DNA of 64,000 bases from Tolypothrix sp. PCC 7712 (GTDB taxonomy: Bacteria > Cyanobacteriota > Cyanobacteriia > Cyanobacteriales > Nostocaceae), in NCBI RefSeq assembly GCF_025860405.1, contig NZ_CP063788.1, positions 1 through 64,000 of the forward strand. Direction: 5' to 3'. Numbering within the stretch: position 1 is the first letter of the stretch; every line of letters starts with the position of its first letter. The notes under the pieces are model-generated. The model saw only the letters and a program-made list of their open reading frames with translations. It was not told the DNA's origin and made no database searches. The position numbers and the translations under genes are program-made. Of this stretch, positions 1 through 7,992 are shown one piece after another.

Positions 1-173
1 TGGAACAGTTAAAGGTCACAAGAATTGTCATTGCTCACCGTTTGAGTACGATTCGCAATGCTGACCGCATTTATGTAATTGTTGCGGGGCAAATGATGCA
101 GGTAGGAAGTTTTGAGGAGTTGATGTCTCAATCAGGAATATTTGCTGATTTGATGGCGCGACAATTAGCGTGA
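1..173 (+). CDS. ABC transporter ATP-binding domain, C-terminal fragment
   Basis: The first 173 bases are open in frame from base 3 and end in TGA at 171-173, so only the last 56 codons of a gene that starts outside the window are seen. The peptide contains the H-loop and following segment typical of ABC transporter nucleotide-binding domains (IAHRLSTIRNADRIYV) and the usual tail after it (GSFEELM). The neighbouring precursor peptide, C39 exporter and HlyD adaptor suggest that this is the second, peptidase-less ABC subunit of an NHLP/bacteriocin export system, but the fragment alone only proves an ABC exporter ATPase. It runs in the same direction as the precursor gene 313 bp downstream. Confidence 0.8.
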   Translation, partial: EQLKVTRIVIAHRLSTIRNADRIYVIVAGQMMQVGSFEELMSQSGIFADLMARQLA

Positions 174-486
174 ATATAACAAAACAAATTTTTCAGCCAC
201 AAGTTTGTCAACAAACTATTACCACTGGTGGTTTATTGTAGTTTTTACAACACTTTATTTATACGTTTTTATACTTAAATAGTACTGCGTTTTCTTTATA
301 TTATTAATACAATACTAGTACTTAAAAAGTCATTATCTTTACAAACAATGAAATTAAGTAGCCTAGAATAGGCAAAGATGAGTACAGAGAACGTTGTTAA
401 AATTAAAACCATACACAACTATGTATGTAACAATTTTCTCTCTGTAAACAAAGACAACCCAGTAGCATAACAAGGGAAAACCAAAG
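174..486. other. Intergenic leader of the precursor peptide gene
   Basis: This 313-bp AT-rich stretch holds no recognisable gene. It contains a perfect short inverted repeat, GCCTA-GAA-TAGGC at 361-373, about 115 bp before the precursor start codon. That repeat could be an operator or a small hairpin in the leader. The spacer is long enough to carry a separate promoter for the precursor gene, but no convincing -35/-10 pair was identified. Confidence 0.4.
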
Positions 487-651
487 ATGAGAGTTGAAAC
501 TCAAAAAACCATCACCAACGCAGTAGATAACGGAGAGTTGTCCTTACAGGATTTAGAATGGGTCTCTGGTGGCCAAGTGGAAGACGAGGACAAATCAGCA
601 GAAGAAGTAGAACGACCAGAAGAAGAATCAGGGCCAGAAAAACGAGATTAA
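487..651 (+). CDS. Double-glycine leader precursor peptide with acidic core (54 aa)
   Basis: This short gene encodes a 54-residue peptide starting MRVETQKTI. Residues about 17-29 (GELSLQDLEWVSGG) match the double-glycine leader consensus, with hydrophobic/acidic residues at spaced positions ending in GG, which is cut by C39 peptidases. The predicted 25-residue product after GG is strongly acidic, contains no cysteine, and is very rich in Glu/Asp (EDED, EE, EEE). A purine-rich AAGGG lies about 10 bases upstream of the ATG. The gene sits between two ABC exporter genes, one with a C39 peptidase domain, and close to an HlyD adaptor, which supports a role as exported substrate. The class of product (bacteriocin, signal or modified peptide) cannot be told, and no modification enzyme is visible. 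Confidence 0.75.
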   Translation: MRVETQKTITNAVDNGELSLQDLEWVSGGQVEDEDKSAEEVERPEEESGPEKRD

Positions 652-698
652 GCAGAGCAATGTCGCTTAACATACAATTCTTCTGAAAATATTCATTT

Positions 699-729
699 CC
701 CCAGAATGTTCTTGACGAATGTTCTGGGG
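699..729. terminator. Hairpin between convergent precursor and exporter genes
   Basis: An 8-bp perfect inverted repeat (CCCCAGAA at 699-706, TTCTGGGG at 722-729) lies between the stop of the precursor gene and the end of the oppositely oriented exporter gene. Its position suggests a bidirectional terminator. Neither side has a clean T-run, so termination efficiency is uncertain. Confidence 0.5.
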
Positions 730-754
730 AAATTACATTTTGTAGTACTTAATT

Positions 755-3016
755 TCACTCAGCTTGAATCAATCTTCTATAAGCACCATCCACACTCTTC
801 ATCTCCTCATGAGTTCCACGTTGCACCACCTTTCCCCGTTCCAGCACAATAATCTCATCGCAATCACGAATTGTACTTAAACGGTGAGCCACAATCATAC
901 AAGTGCAACCGCGTCGGCGGATATTTTTATCAATAATTTTCTCTGTGTTGGCATCTAAAGCACTTGTCGCCTCATCCATTACCAAAATTGACGGGTTATT
1001 CACCAAAGCACGGGCAATTTCTAAGCGTTGGCGCTGTCCACCACTTAAGTTAGATGCACTTTCCAGTAATTTACCATCCAAACCATCAGGAATCGCCATC
1101 ACTACATCCAAAATTGCAGCATCCTGACAGGCTTTCATTAACTGCACATCAGAAATTGTTTCATCCCACAAAGTTAAATTCTCCCGTACTGTACCACCAA
1201 ACAGAAAAATCTCCTGCTCTACCATCGCTAAAGAATTAGTAATTACTGCACGGGGAATTTGCTGTCGGGGAACACCATCAAACAAGATTTCGCCATCCCA
1301 AGGTTGATAAAGTCCAGTAATTAGTTTGGATATTGTAGATTTCCCCGAACCGCTACTACCGACAAAAGCTACCCGTTGTCCTGGTGTCAGGGTGCAACTA
1401 AAATTTTCAATTAATGGTGCTTCTACCCGACTATATCCAAAAGTCAGATTGCGGAGTTCGACATATCCCTGCAAGCAACATTTATCTACAGGCCAAGCAT
1501 ATTGAACAGGTAATTGCTCAATGGTAGCTATCGGTTGCAATGATGAATCTGTGGGGTTTTGCAGCACATCATCTAAGCGTTTCATATCACCATTGAGTGT
1601 CTGAATAGTCGTTCCCAAACTCAGCAACGTATTTACAGGACTTTGGAACTTACTCATGAGGCTTTGAAATGCAACCAACATCCCAATCGTCAAATGACCA
1701 TCAATCACCCGCAACCCACCGATAACTAACAATAACATCGTCGTTACGGATGAGAGAAACAATGGTAGCAGCGATACCCACTGTTCATCTTGGTACATTT
1801 CCTGCTCGGCACTGGTGAGTTTGGCATAGTATCCTGCCCAACGACTAAAAATGTCGGATTCTATAGCACCTGCTTTAATGGTTTCAATACTTTGTAAAGT
1901 CCCAATTTCTACTCCAGCTAGTTTGCCTTGGTCTTGCGATAACCTCATACTAGTATCAATTCGACGGCGAGACCTCAACTGAATAGCGGTAACATTAATC
2001 ACAACAGCAGCTACACCAATCAGTGTCAACAGCCTGTCATAAGCCAGCATCATTGCTGCGTAGAAAACAATCATGACCGCATCAATAGCAGTTCTAGCTA
2101 ATTTTCCTGATAGTATTGAAGCAACTTTTTTGTTAATCCCAATGCGATTGCTAATTTCTCCGGCATAACGCTGGGCATAGAAACTAGAGGGTAAGCACAA
2201 CAAATGCCAAATAAATTGCCCAGTCATGCTGATGGACAGTCGCAGATTGAGATATCTCAGTTTTCGCAATTGTAGCAAGTTCATCACTGCTTGCAATAAT
2301 GCGATCGCTCCCATCCCAATCAACATTGGTTGAAGCCAGTCCAATCTGTTTTTTATCAAGACATTATCTATAAAGACTTGGCTGATAGCAGCTAAAGCTA
2401 AGTTAGGAATTACTAATAAAAAGCCAATCAAAACGCAAAATAACAGTTCGCCAAAGGAATTTTTCAGCCGAGAGTATAACGCACCAATAATATCTGCTTT
2501 CTTTCCACCTTTGTGAAACTCTGCTCCCGGTTCCATTACCAACACGACACCTGTATAGGCTGCGTCAAATTCTTGCATTGTGACGCTACGGGGTCCAGTC
2601 GCCGGATCGTTTAACCAAACACGCTGACGCAGTTTTCCACCACCAGTCTTGCCAACAAATCCTTCCACCACCACAAAGTGATTAAAGTTCCAAAATACGA
2701 TAAACGGTGGTTTAATTTCTTGAAGTTGCTGGATATCTTTTTTAAAACCCTGAGCCTGCATCCCATAACTTTGTGCCGCTAAAATCATGTTCGAGGCTTT
2801 AGAGCCATCACGGGAAACACCACAACTAACTCGCAATTCTGGCAAAGGAACTATTCGCCCATAATAGCTCAGAATAATGCCCAAAGCTGCTGCTCCGCAT
2901 TCGACAGCTTCCATTTGTAATAAAGTCGGCGTTCTCAAACGAGTGTTGTAATATTTGGGTTTTTGGGTTTGTTTTTTTATCGCAGCAGCTTGCTTGAATT
3001 TTTCAAATAATTGCAT
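755..3016 (-). CDS. C39 peptidase-containing ABC exporter (bacteriocin/NHLP type)
   Basis: This is a peptidase-containing ABC transporter that cuts double-glycine leaders and exports the product across the inner membrane. Reading from the ATG at 3016, the N-terminal C39 domain has the catalytic Cys in VECGAA (about residue 40), His in WNFNHF (about 113) and Asp in LNDPATG (about 137). A multi-helix transmembrane domain follows (about residues 190-470). The C-terminal ATPase has Walker A GSSGSGKST, the signature LSGGQRQR, a Walker B with MDEATSALD, and the H-loop AHRLST. A longer GTG start at 3049 is possible, but the ATG at 3016 has a GGGA six bases upstream and gives the usual family N-terminus. 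It is convergent with the precursor gene and divergent from the HlyD gene. The family is certain; the substrate is inferred from proximity. Confidence 0.93.
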   Translation of the reverse strand: MQLFEKFKQAAAIKKQTQKPKYYNTRLRTPTLLQMEAVECGAAALGIILSYYGRIVPLPELRVSCGVSRDGSKASNMILAAQSYGMQAQGFKKDIQQLQEIKPPFIVFWNFNHFVVVEGFVGKTGGGKLRQRVWLNDPATGPRSVTMQEFDAAYTGVVLVMEPGAEFHKGGKKADIIGALYSRLKNSFGELLFCVLIGFLLVIPNLALAAISQVFIDNVLIKNRLDWLQPMLIGMGAIALLQAVMNLLQLRKLRYLNLRLSISMTGQFIWHLLCLPSSFYAQRYAGEISNRIGINKKVASILSGKLARTAIDAVMIVFYAAMMLAYDRLLTLIGVAAVVINVTAIQLRSRRRIDTSMRLSQDQGKLAGVEIGTLQSIETIKAGAIESDIFSRWAGYYAKLTSAEQEMYQDEQWVSLLPLFLSSVTTMLLLVIGGLRVIDGHLTIGMLVAFQSLMSKFQSPVNTLLSLGTTIQTLNGDMKRLDDVLQNPTDSSLQPIATIEQLPVQYAWPVDKCCLQGYVELRNLTFGYSRVEAPLIENFSCTLTPGQRVAFVGSSGSGKSTISKLITGLYQPWDGEILFDGVPRQQIPRAVITNSLAMVEQEIFLFGGTVRENLTLWDETISDVQLMKACQDAAILDVVMAIPDGLDGKLLESASNLSGGQRQRLEIARALVNNPSILVMDEATSALDANTEKIIDKNIRRRGCTCMIVAHRLSTIRDCDEIIVLERGKVVQRGTHEEMKSVDGAYRRLIQAE

Positions 3017-3195
3017 AGTCAATCCCGAAATCGCAAAAGCAGAAGGCACAAGGTAATAAAAAGAACAGGTAACAAGATAAATTCTTCAATTGTCTGGCTT
3101 GTCTACTCCTTAGAAGTATTCAACTAAATTGGTCAAGGTATTGATTAATATAAGGATAACTTCTACCGAGAAGGCAGTATAAAAAATAATGGTAC

Positions 3196-4635
3196 ATGAA
3201 AGTCAAAAAATTGAACCTATTTCGCCCAGAAGCTTTGCAAAAACTGTCATCTCCGGAGCAGCTTGATTTTCTAGTTCAGTTGGTACATCCAAAAGATTGG
3301 GTTATATTAGCTACATTTGGTGGGCTAATAACTGTTGGGCTGGTGTGGAGTATTTTTGGACAGATTCCAGTTGAGGTAGCAGGTAAGGGAATATTGATAC
3401 AACCGGATGCTGTGGTTCCACTGAATGCTCCTATCAGTGGACAGATAAAAACGCTGAATGTTCAATCTCATCAGTGTGTTCGTAAAGGACGAGTATTAGC
3501 AACTTTAGAGCCAATCGAGTTGAAGGAACAGCTAAAACTTCAGCGTGGTAAACTGATTCAACTTCAAGCTCAGGCTCAAGATTTTGCCAATATCCAAGAA
3601 CAACGGATTGCTTCAGAACAGCTAGAAATTGCTGCGTCGCGGACTCAACTGCTGCGACAACTACAAACAATTCAAAGTTTGTCACCAGATCTGAAAACTA
3701 AAAGTATAAATGCACTGCAACAGCAGCGAATCAGCCTGCAACAAAGATTGCGGAACGCTCAAGCAACGGCTCCAGCGTTGAAAGACTCTTTGCAGAAGCG
3801 TCAAGAACTAGCAAATGTAGGAGCAATTTCTCAAACTAATTTGATTCAAGCTCAACAGGAGTATAATCGCATCTTGGAAACAATCACAGATGCACAAGCA
3901 CAACTAAAGCAAACAGAAGCTACTGAAGCGGAAATTCAGCAGAAATATGCTCAGAATCTGAATATGCTCGATGAAATTCAGACTCAGTTACAGCATTTAG
4001 AAACTCGCAGTCAGCGTTTAGAGCAAGAGAAACTAGAAACGAGAAACAATCAAATCAATCAAATTCAGGAAGTTAAGCGCAACATTGACGAATTAGAAAG
4101 TGAAATTGCTCGTAATAGCCAAATTATCAGTTCTTTTGATGGTTGTTTGTTAGAATTTGCAGTTACACCAGGACAAGTTATTAATCGTGGAGCTAATCTA
4201 GGAAGAATTAACGTTGATGGTAAGCAAGAAACCACAATTGTCATGGCTTATTTTCCTTCAGGTATTCAATTAACTTCTTATTTTGACAAAGAAGTAGCTA
4301 TCACTCCAAATGCTATTTCTGATGGAGAGGGAGCAGTCATCGGCAAACTCGTTTCTGCATCCATCCTACCCGTGACTGAACAAGGAGCAGCTACTAGCCT
4401 GGGAAATGATGAAATTGTTTCTAATGTTGTTGGTTCAAGAGGAGGAAAAATAGAAGCAAAAATTGCAATGGAACGGGATTTATCTACTTACAGTGGATAT
4501 CGTTGGACTTCAGGTAAAGGGCCTAAAGTCAAACTCACGCCTGGAATGTCGGTACACGTAAAGATAAAGGTCAAAGACCGCGCTCCCATTACTTTGTTGA
4601 TACCAATGTTAGAAGAAATTTTAGATCGTTCTTAA
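3196..4635 (+). CDS. HlyD-family periplasmic adaptor of the NHLP export system
   Basis: A 479-residue membrane-fusion protein that would link the ABC exporter to an outer-membrane channel. It has a short cytoplasmic N-terminus and one transmembrane helix (about residues 35-54, WVILATFGGLITVGLVW). A first half-lipoyl segment follows (VVPLNAPISGQIKTL), then a long coiled-coil hairpin rich in Gln/Glu (about 110-310), the returning lipoyl half (CLLEFAVTPGQVINRGANLG) and a beta-barrel C-terminus ending at the conserved KLTPGMSVHVKIKV. It is divergent from the C39 exporter with a 147-180 bp spacer, so the two may share a regulatory region. The sequence fits the NHLP system secretion-protein subfamily; assignment to this precursor is from context. 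No strong ribosome site precedes the ATG. Confidence 0.9.
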   Translation: MKVKKLNLFRPEALQKLSSPEQLDFLVQLVHPKDWVILATFGGLITVGLVWSIFGQIPVEVAGKGILIQPDAVVPLNAPISGQIKTLNVQSHQCVRKGRVLATLEPIELKEQLKLQRGKLIQLQAQAQDFANIQEQRIASEQLEIAASRTQLLRQLQTIQSLSPDLKTKSINALQQQRISLQQRLRNAQATAPALKDSLQKRQELANVGAISQTNLIQAQQEYNRILETITDAQAQLKQTEATEAEIQQKYAQNLNMLDEIQTQLQHLETRSQRLEQEKLETRNNQINQIQEVKRNIDELESEIARNSQIISSFDGCLLEFAVTPGQVINRGANLGRINVDGKQETTIVMAYFPSGIQLTSYFDKEVAITPNAISDGEGAVIGKLVSASILPVTEQGAATSLGNDEIVSNVVGSRGGKIEAKIAMERDLSTYSGYRWTSGKGPKVKLTPGMSVHVKIKVKDRAPITLLIPMLEEILDRS

Positions 4636-4787
4636 CTATCTTAAATACAATTGCTAGTTATAGCTGAATGCTGTGTTTGCTGTAATCATCGCTTTTTAGC
4701 AAACTCTAAAATCCGTAAACATTCGGGAATAAAAATGTGTTACAACACCAAATTTAATAAAAAGATCATCAGATAAATTCTCATATT

Positions 4788-5279
4788 ATGTACAAAACTA
4801 TCATTTGGATGGCTATTCTAGCTCTTACATTAATTTTAGGAAGCTGTTCATTAAATATCTCTGACTTAATTTTATTTTTAAAAGCTGAAGACACTCAACC
4901 GCAGTCACTTGAGATTAAAGCTTCTTTTAAAGCCAAGGGAAAGACTATTTTTCTTGAAGTAGCAGAAACAAAAGAGCAACAAGAAAAAGGCTTAATGTAC
5001 CGCAATTCTCTAGCTGATGATCGGGGAATGTTGTTCCCATACAAACCACCTAGACAAGTTTCATTTTGGATGAAAAATACACTAATTCCTTTAGACATCA
5101 TATTTATCCGAGATGGACAAGTGAAATTTATTTTGCATAACTATCCTCCCTGCACAAGTTATCCTTGCCCAAGTTATGGCCCTTTTGTACCCGTAGATCA
5201 GGTGATTGAAATTCCTGCGGGACAGGCTAGCAAATTGGGAATTAAGGTTGGTGACGATTTAGCTGTTCAAATTAAGTGA
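4788..5279 (+). CDS. DUF192 lipoprotein
   Basis: A 163-residue protein with a lipoprotein signal (hydrophobic residues 5-17 and lipobox LGSC, Cys20), so it is probably anchored in a membrane facing the periplasm. The rest is a DUF192 domain: the conserved segments KEQQEKGLMYR, MLFPYKPPRQVSFWMKNTLIPLDIIFI and VIEIPAGQASKLGIKVGD are all present. DUF192 proteins are widespread and have no settled biochemical role. The gene follows the HlyD gene by 152 bp in the same direction but need not belong to the export system. A perfect small inverted repeat (AAGCC-GTC-GGCTT, around 5333) lies just downstream. Confidence 0.88.
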   Translation: MYKTIIWMAILALTLILGSCSLNISDLILFLKAEDTQPQSLEIKASFKAKGKTIFLEVAETKEQQEKGLMYRNSLADDRGMLFPYKPPRQVSFWMKNTLIPLDIIFIRDGQVKFILHNYPPCTSYPCPSYGPFVPVDQVIEIPAGQASKLGIKVGDDLAVQIK

Positions 5280-6147
5280 TGGGACTTCAGTAGACAAAAT
5301 CAAAGATATATCAGATTAAGACAATCAGCCAAGCCGTCGGCTTGAAAATGCAGAATTTTGGATGGTGAAGATCTACCAAAAAAAAGACAAGCAGAGTTGT
5401 TATGACTACAAAATTACTTGAAATAACTGCGCCATTCCCAACCTTGGGAAAGATTTATCAGATGCGCCTTAGCCCAGTAAACCTTGTGGAATATCTTCAA
5501 TCACCGCTAAGGGTTATCTTGAGCAAAGCCTTATCTGAGGCTGATTTGCGAATAACCTTTTTTTGCTACATCGATTAACAGGATTTACTTGCTCTGCCCG
5601 GTTGATTTAAACTGTGTCAAAAAAAGGTTGCTTCAAAATCGACCGAGGCTAAGGAATCTGCCCGATTTAAACGTACCAGTCCGGGGGCGATCGCACTCCT
5701 TGAGCTTCGACCGGGCAAGAAAGGTGCGCGGTCGAACCACCTCTAATCCTTATAATTTAAGCTTTTTAGCTTGGTAATCAAACTTTTTCTTACTTTTATT
5801 TCTTACTTGTGCTACTTATCATCGCTATTCTTAGCATTAATAGAATATGCCATAGATTAAAATCTATATAATCACTCTGCCAAGAGACCACAACAAATAA
5901 CTTTATTTGCTAGTAACACAAGCTTGGTAAATAGTCTTACTATGGTGATGCAAGTTTTACATAGTGGTAGGAAAACACCTATACACCCTTGTATAGCAGT
6001 AGAGAAATTTTGGGAGCTTCGAGATAACTGAAAATTATTGTCCTACTTTCCGTGATTGTTCTATCCAAACTGAACGGACTACATCAACGCGCTTATCAGT
6101 GCTTCAGTAACACTTGTTTTCCTGTATCATAGCTAATTGCTTGCCTT
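5280..6147. other. Gene-poor spacer with small inverted repeats
   Basis: No convincing gene is seen in these 868 bp. A 58-codon open frame from ATG at 5402 to TAA at 5578 exists on the plus strand, but it has no clear ribosome site or recognisable family, and a 62-codon frame at 5589-5777 is also unsupported. A HIP1 octamer lies near 5686. A perfect 7-bp inverted repeat with a 4-bp gap (CTATACA/TGTATAG, about 5981-5998) could be an operator. The spacer separates the export locus from the partition cassette and may hold the boundary of the plasmid-like segment. Confidence 0.4.
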
Positions 6148-6174
6148 AATGCAGTAATGCAGTAAGGCAGTAAT
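6148..6174 (+). repeat. Partition-type direct repeat cluster I (AATGCAGT units)
   Basis: Tandem 8-bp units AATGCAGT at 6148-6155 and 6156-6163 are followed by a one-mismatch copy AAGGCAGT at 6164-6171. They end 17 bp before the VOC gene start. The same octamer recurs in two more clusters around the parA/ribbon-helix-helix pair, so it is a likely binding site (centromere and operator) of the ribbon-helix-helix protein. Confidence 0.65.
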
Positions 6175-6190
6175 GATTTAAATAAAATAA

Positions 6191-6556
6191 ATGTCTCAGC
6201 CTGAGCTAAGTTTGGTGGTTTTGAGAACTACCGATGTCCTAAAAACGCTGTTATTTTACAGAGCCTTTGGGCTAGAGTTCGAGCAAGAATGTCACGGTCA
6301 GGGGGTGATTCACTATGCTTGTACGTTGGGTATAAGTACAATCGAAATTTATCCGGGAATTGATGGGTCTGCACAATCGCCAGTACAAAGTGGTGCAACG
6401 ATGCTCTTGTTTAAAGTCGCCAACATCGATGCTGTACTTACTAAACTTCAAGAAATTGGAAATACCATACTACCAACTGTCCAGTCAACCTTGCTCTTTC
6501 GTCGGGTAGTGCTAACAGACCCTGATGGTCGTAAGGTTGAGCTTACAGAATTATGA
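6191..6556 (+). CDS. VOC-superfamily (glyoxalase/bleomycin-resistance fold) protein
   Basis: A 121-residue single-domain protein with the vicinal-oxygen-chelate pattern. The first beta-alpha unit is LSLVVLRTTDVLKTLLFYRAFGLEFE, and the C-terminal strand carries the family signature VVLTDPDGRKVELTEL. The residues that usually bind metal (His/Gln early, Glu late) are only partly clear, so enzymatic activity is not assured. Such proteins include glyoxalases, dioxygenases and antibiotic-binding proteins. The gene lies between two clusters of the AATGCAGT repeat and ends 39 bp before parA, so it may be transcribed with and controlled by the partition operon. The specific function is unknown. Confidence 0.8.
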   Translation: MSQPELSLVVLRTTDVLKTLLFYRAFGLEFEQECHGQGVIHYACTLGISTIEIYPGIDGSAQSPVQSGATMLLFKVANIDAVLTKLQEIGNTILPTVQSTLLFRRVVLTDPDGRKVELTEL

Positions 6557-6567
6557 AACTTTTTATT

Positions 6568-6603
6568 AATGCAGTAATGCAGTAAGTAATGCAGTATGTC
6601 AGT
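6568..6603 (+). repeat. Partition-type direct repeat cluster II overlapping the parA start
   Basis: Perfect AATGCAGT copies lie at 6568-6575, 6576-6583 and 6588-6595. A degenerate copy, ATGTCAGT, at 6596-6603 contains the parA start codon itself. Binding here would block parA transcription or translation, which is typical of autoregulated partition operons with ribbon-helix-helix proteins. Confidence 0.68.
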
Positions 6604-7240
6604 AATTGCGTTTATTAATCAAAAAGGTGGTTGCTCCAAGTCAACATCCGCCGTTCACATCAGCTATTGGCTATCACGCAAGGGGCATAAAGTCCACTTG
6701 CTAGATGCCGACGCTCAACGTAGCAGTTCTATTTGGCTTCAGTCGATGGAGGATAATTCAATTCCTACTACCGTGCTGCAATCACCCGATGAACTGTTGG
6801 AGCAAATTCCAGAGTTAGCGCAAGAGTGTGATTATCTAATTGTGGATGGGCCAGCTGGTTTATCTGAAGCTAGCAGGGCAATTTTATTCAGAACTGACCT
6901 AGCTATAGTTCCCTGTCAACCCACAGGTTTAGATTTGCAATCTGCTAGTGATGCGGTGCGGTTAATCAAGCAGGCTCAGTCTGTGCGCGGTGGTGCGCCC
7001 AAGTCCACAATATTTATTAGCCGTGCTGTTAAGGGGACAAAGTTACTCGATGAAGCGATCGCACTTTTATCTAAAACAAAAGAAGTATCGGTGTTAAAGA
7101 CAGTGATTCACCAAAAGCAAGCGATCGCTGACACCTTTGGACAAGCTGCAACAATTTGGAATTTATCGGGACGACCAGCAGCAGAATCTCAACGGGAATA
7201 TGAGCGACTATTCAAAGAAATCATGGGGATGCTGAAATGA
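6596..7240 (+). CDS. parA: ParA-family partition ATPase (short type Ib)
   Basis: A 214-residue MinD/ParA-type ATPase. The deviant Walker A motif (KGGCSKST, residues 10-17) carries the signature first lysine, Walker A' is LLDADAQRSS, and Walker B is YLIVDGPAG. The protein lacks the N-terminal helix-turn-helix of long ParA proteins, which is typical of type Ib plasmid partition systems in which the partner binds DNA. The partner gene overlaps by four bases (ATGA) and encodes a C-terminal ribbon-helix-helix. Direct repeats surround and overlap the start codon. Together these support a DNA segregation role for a plasmid or integrative element. Related orphan ParA proteins can position other cargo, but the full cassette makes partition the best reading. 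Confidence 0.9.
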   Translation: MSVIAFINQKGGCSKSTSAVHISYWLSRKGHKVHLLDADAQRSSSIWLQSMEDNSIPTTVLQSPDELLEQIPELAQECDYLIVDGPAGLSEASRAILFRTDLAIVPCQPTGLDLQSASDAVRLIKQAQSVRGGAPKSTIFISRAVKGTKLLDEAIALLSKTKEVSVLKTVIHQKQAIADTFGQAATIWNLSGRPAAESQREYERLFKEIMGMLK

Positions 7241-7596
7241 CTAAAAAACGAAAGCCCCTTGATGATGCCTTGGCGCATGAGTTTGTCTATGGTCAAAAGG
7301 ATGAGCTAAAAGAACCAGAGCAAGTAATAACTCAAAACCAACAAGAGCCTGAACCACAGCCAGAGCCTGAACCCAAACCAATTGCACTACCCACGCCCAC
7401 ACCTCAACCCATCAAGCCTAGTATTATGTCTCAACTCCCGCCGACCACTCCCAAGGAAGCGACAATTAGACTTACTGTGGATTTATCTGAGTCGATGCAC
7501 CGCAAGCTGTCTATGTTGGCGGCGAGGACAGGGAGGAAAAAAGCTGAGATTGTGCGGTTTCTGTTGGATGAAGCACTTAAGGATGTAGAAGATTAA
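7237..7596 (+). CDS. Ribbon-helix-helix partition partner (ParB-like)
   Basis: A 119-residue protein with a basic N-terminus, a flexible middle made of Pro/Glu/Gln repeats (EPEPQPEPEPKP and similar, about residues 28-60), and a C-terminal ribbon-helix-helix domain (about 75-119; the strand is TIRLTVDLS, followed by two helices). Its start overlaps the parA stop (ATGA), which indicates translational coupling. The arrangement matches type Ib partition systems such as ParFG, where the ribbon-helix-helix protein binds short direct repeats and stimulates ParA. The AATGCAGT octamers upstream of parA and immediately after this gene are the obvious candidate sites. One repeat overlaps the stop codon. 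Confidence 0.8.
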   Translation: MTKKRKPLDDALAHEFVYGQKDELKEPEQVITQNQQEPEPQPEPEPKPIALPTPTPQPIKPSIMSQLPPTTPKEATIRLTVDLSESMHRKLSMLAARTGRKKAEIVRFLLDEALKDVED

Positions 7597-7622
7597 TGCA
7601 GTAATTGATGCAGTAATGCAGT
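7595..7622 (+). repeat. Partition-type direct repeat cluster III downstream of the cassette
   Basis: AATGCAGT copies lie at 7595-7602 and 7615-7622, with GATGCAGT at 7607-7614. The cluster begins inside the stop codon of the ribbon-helix-helix gene. It mirrors the two upstream clusters and brackets the whole VOC-parA-partner cassette. Confidence 0.62.
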
Positions 7623-7664
7623 ATTTAAGTATTTACTGGCTAAGTATAGACTTGCAGAAAAAAT

Positions 7665-7737
7665 CCACTCAAGCGAGGTACTGCCCCTCAATAATCTGTG
7701 TTATCAGCACAGCGCCTCACTTTTCGGCTTCAGGTGG
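7665..7737 (-). tRNA. Degenerate tRNA-Ile(GAU)-like relic, last member of the array
   Basis: On the minus strand a perfect 5-bp anticodon stem (CTGTG/CACAG) encloses the loop CTGATAA, giving anticodon GAT. A 73-nt frame around it has a mostly paired acceptor stem (CCACCTG with TGAGTGG, one mismatch), but the T-loop (GGCAGTA) lacks the conserved TTC, so it is probably not functional. A run of six T follows on the minus strand and may end array transcription. Confidence 0.5.
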
Positions 7738-7742
7738 AAAAC

Positions 7743-7824
7743 GGAAGATGGAGGAATTGAACCCCCAGGTGTTACCCTGCTCTAGTTTTCAAGACTAGTT
7801 GCCCTCCCTTGAGCAGCATCTTCC
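7743..7824 (-). tRNA. trnS-UGA: tRNA-Ser(UGA)
   Basis: The acceptor stem GGAAGAT/ATCTTCC, anticodon loop CTTGAAA (anticodon TGA) in a CTAGT/ACTAG stem, and a long variable arm identify serine. The T-loop TTCAATT is normal. The D-arm is unusual and not clearly paired. Confidence 0.85.
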
Positions 7825-7830
7825 ATTTAG

Positions 7831-7906
7831 GGGTGTCTGGCGGGACTTGAACCCGTTATGACTGGTTCCACAAACCAGCGCCGCGACCACTTTGGCTTCA
7901 GACACC
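7831..7906 (-). tRNA. trnH-GUG: tRNA-His(GUG)
   Basis: The anticodon loop TTGTGGA (anticodon GTG) lies in a CTGGT/ACCAG stem, with an eight-base-pair acceptor GGTGTCTG/CAGACACC and T-loop TTCAAGT. The extra acceptor pair is consistent with histidine tRNAs. Confidence 0.88.
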
Positions 7907-7912
7907 ATTCAG

Positions 7913-7986
7913 TGGAATCAAGGGGATTTGAACCCCTAACCTCCTGTGTGCAAGACAGGCGCTCTAGCCAGTTGAGCTATGACCCC
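7913..7986 (-). tRNA. trnA-UGC: tRNA-Ala(UGC)
   Basis: The acceptor GGGGTCA pairs with TGATTCC and the anticodon loop CTTGCAC gives TGC. The D-arm (GCTCAACTGGCTAGAGC) and T-arm (TTCAAAT loop) are canonical. Confidence 0.9.
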
Positions 7987-7992
7987 ATGTGG

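Noticed and set aside
5589..5777. 62-codon frame on the plus strand
   Set aside because: No ribosome site, low-complexity translation around a HIP1 octamer, and no recognisable family.
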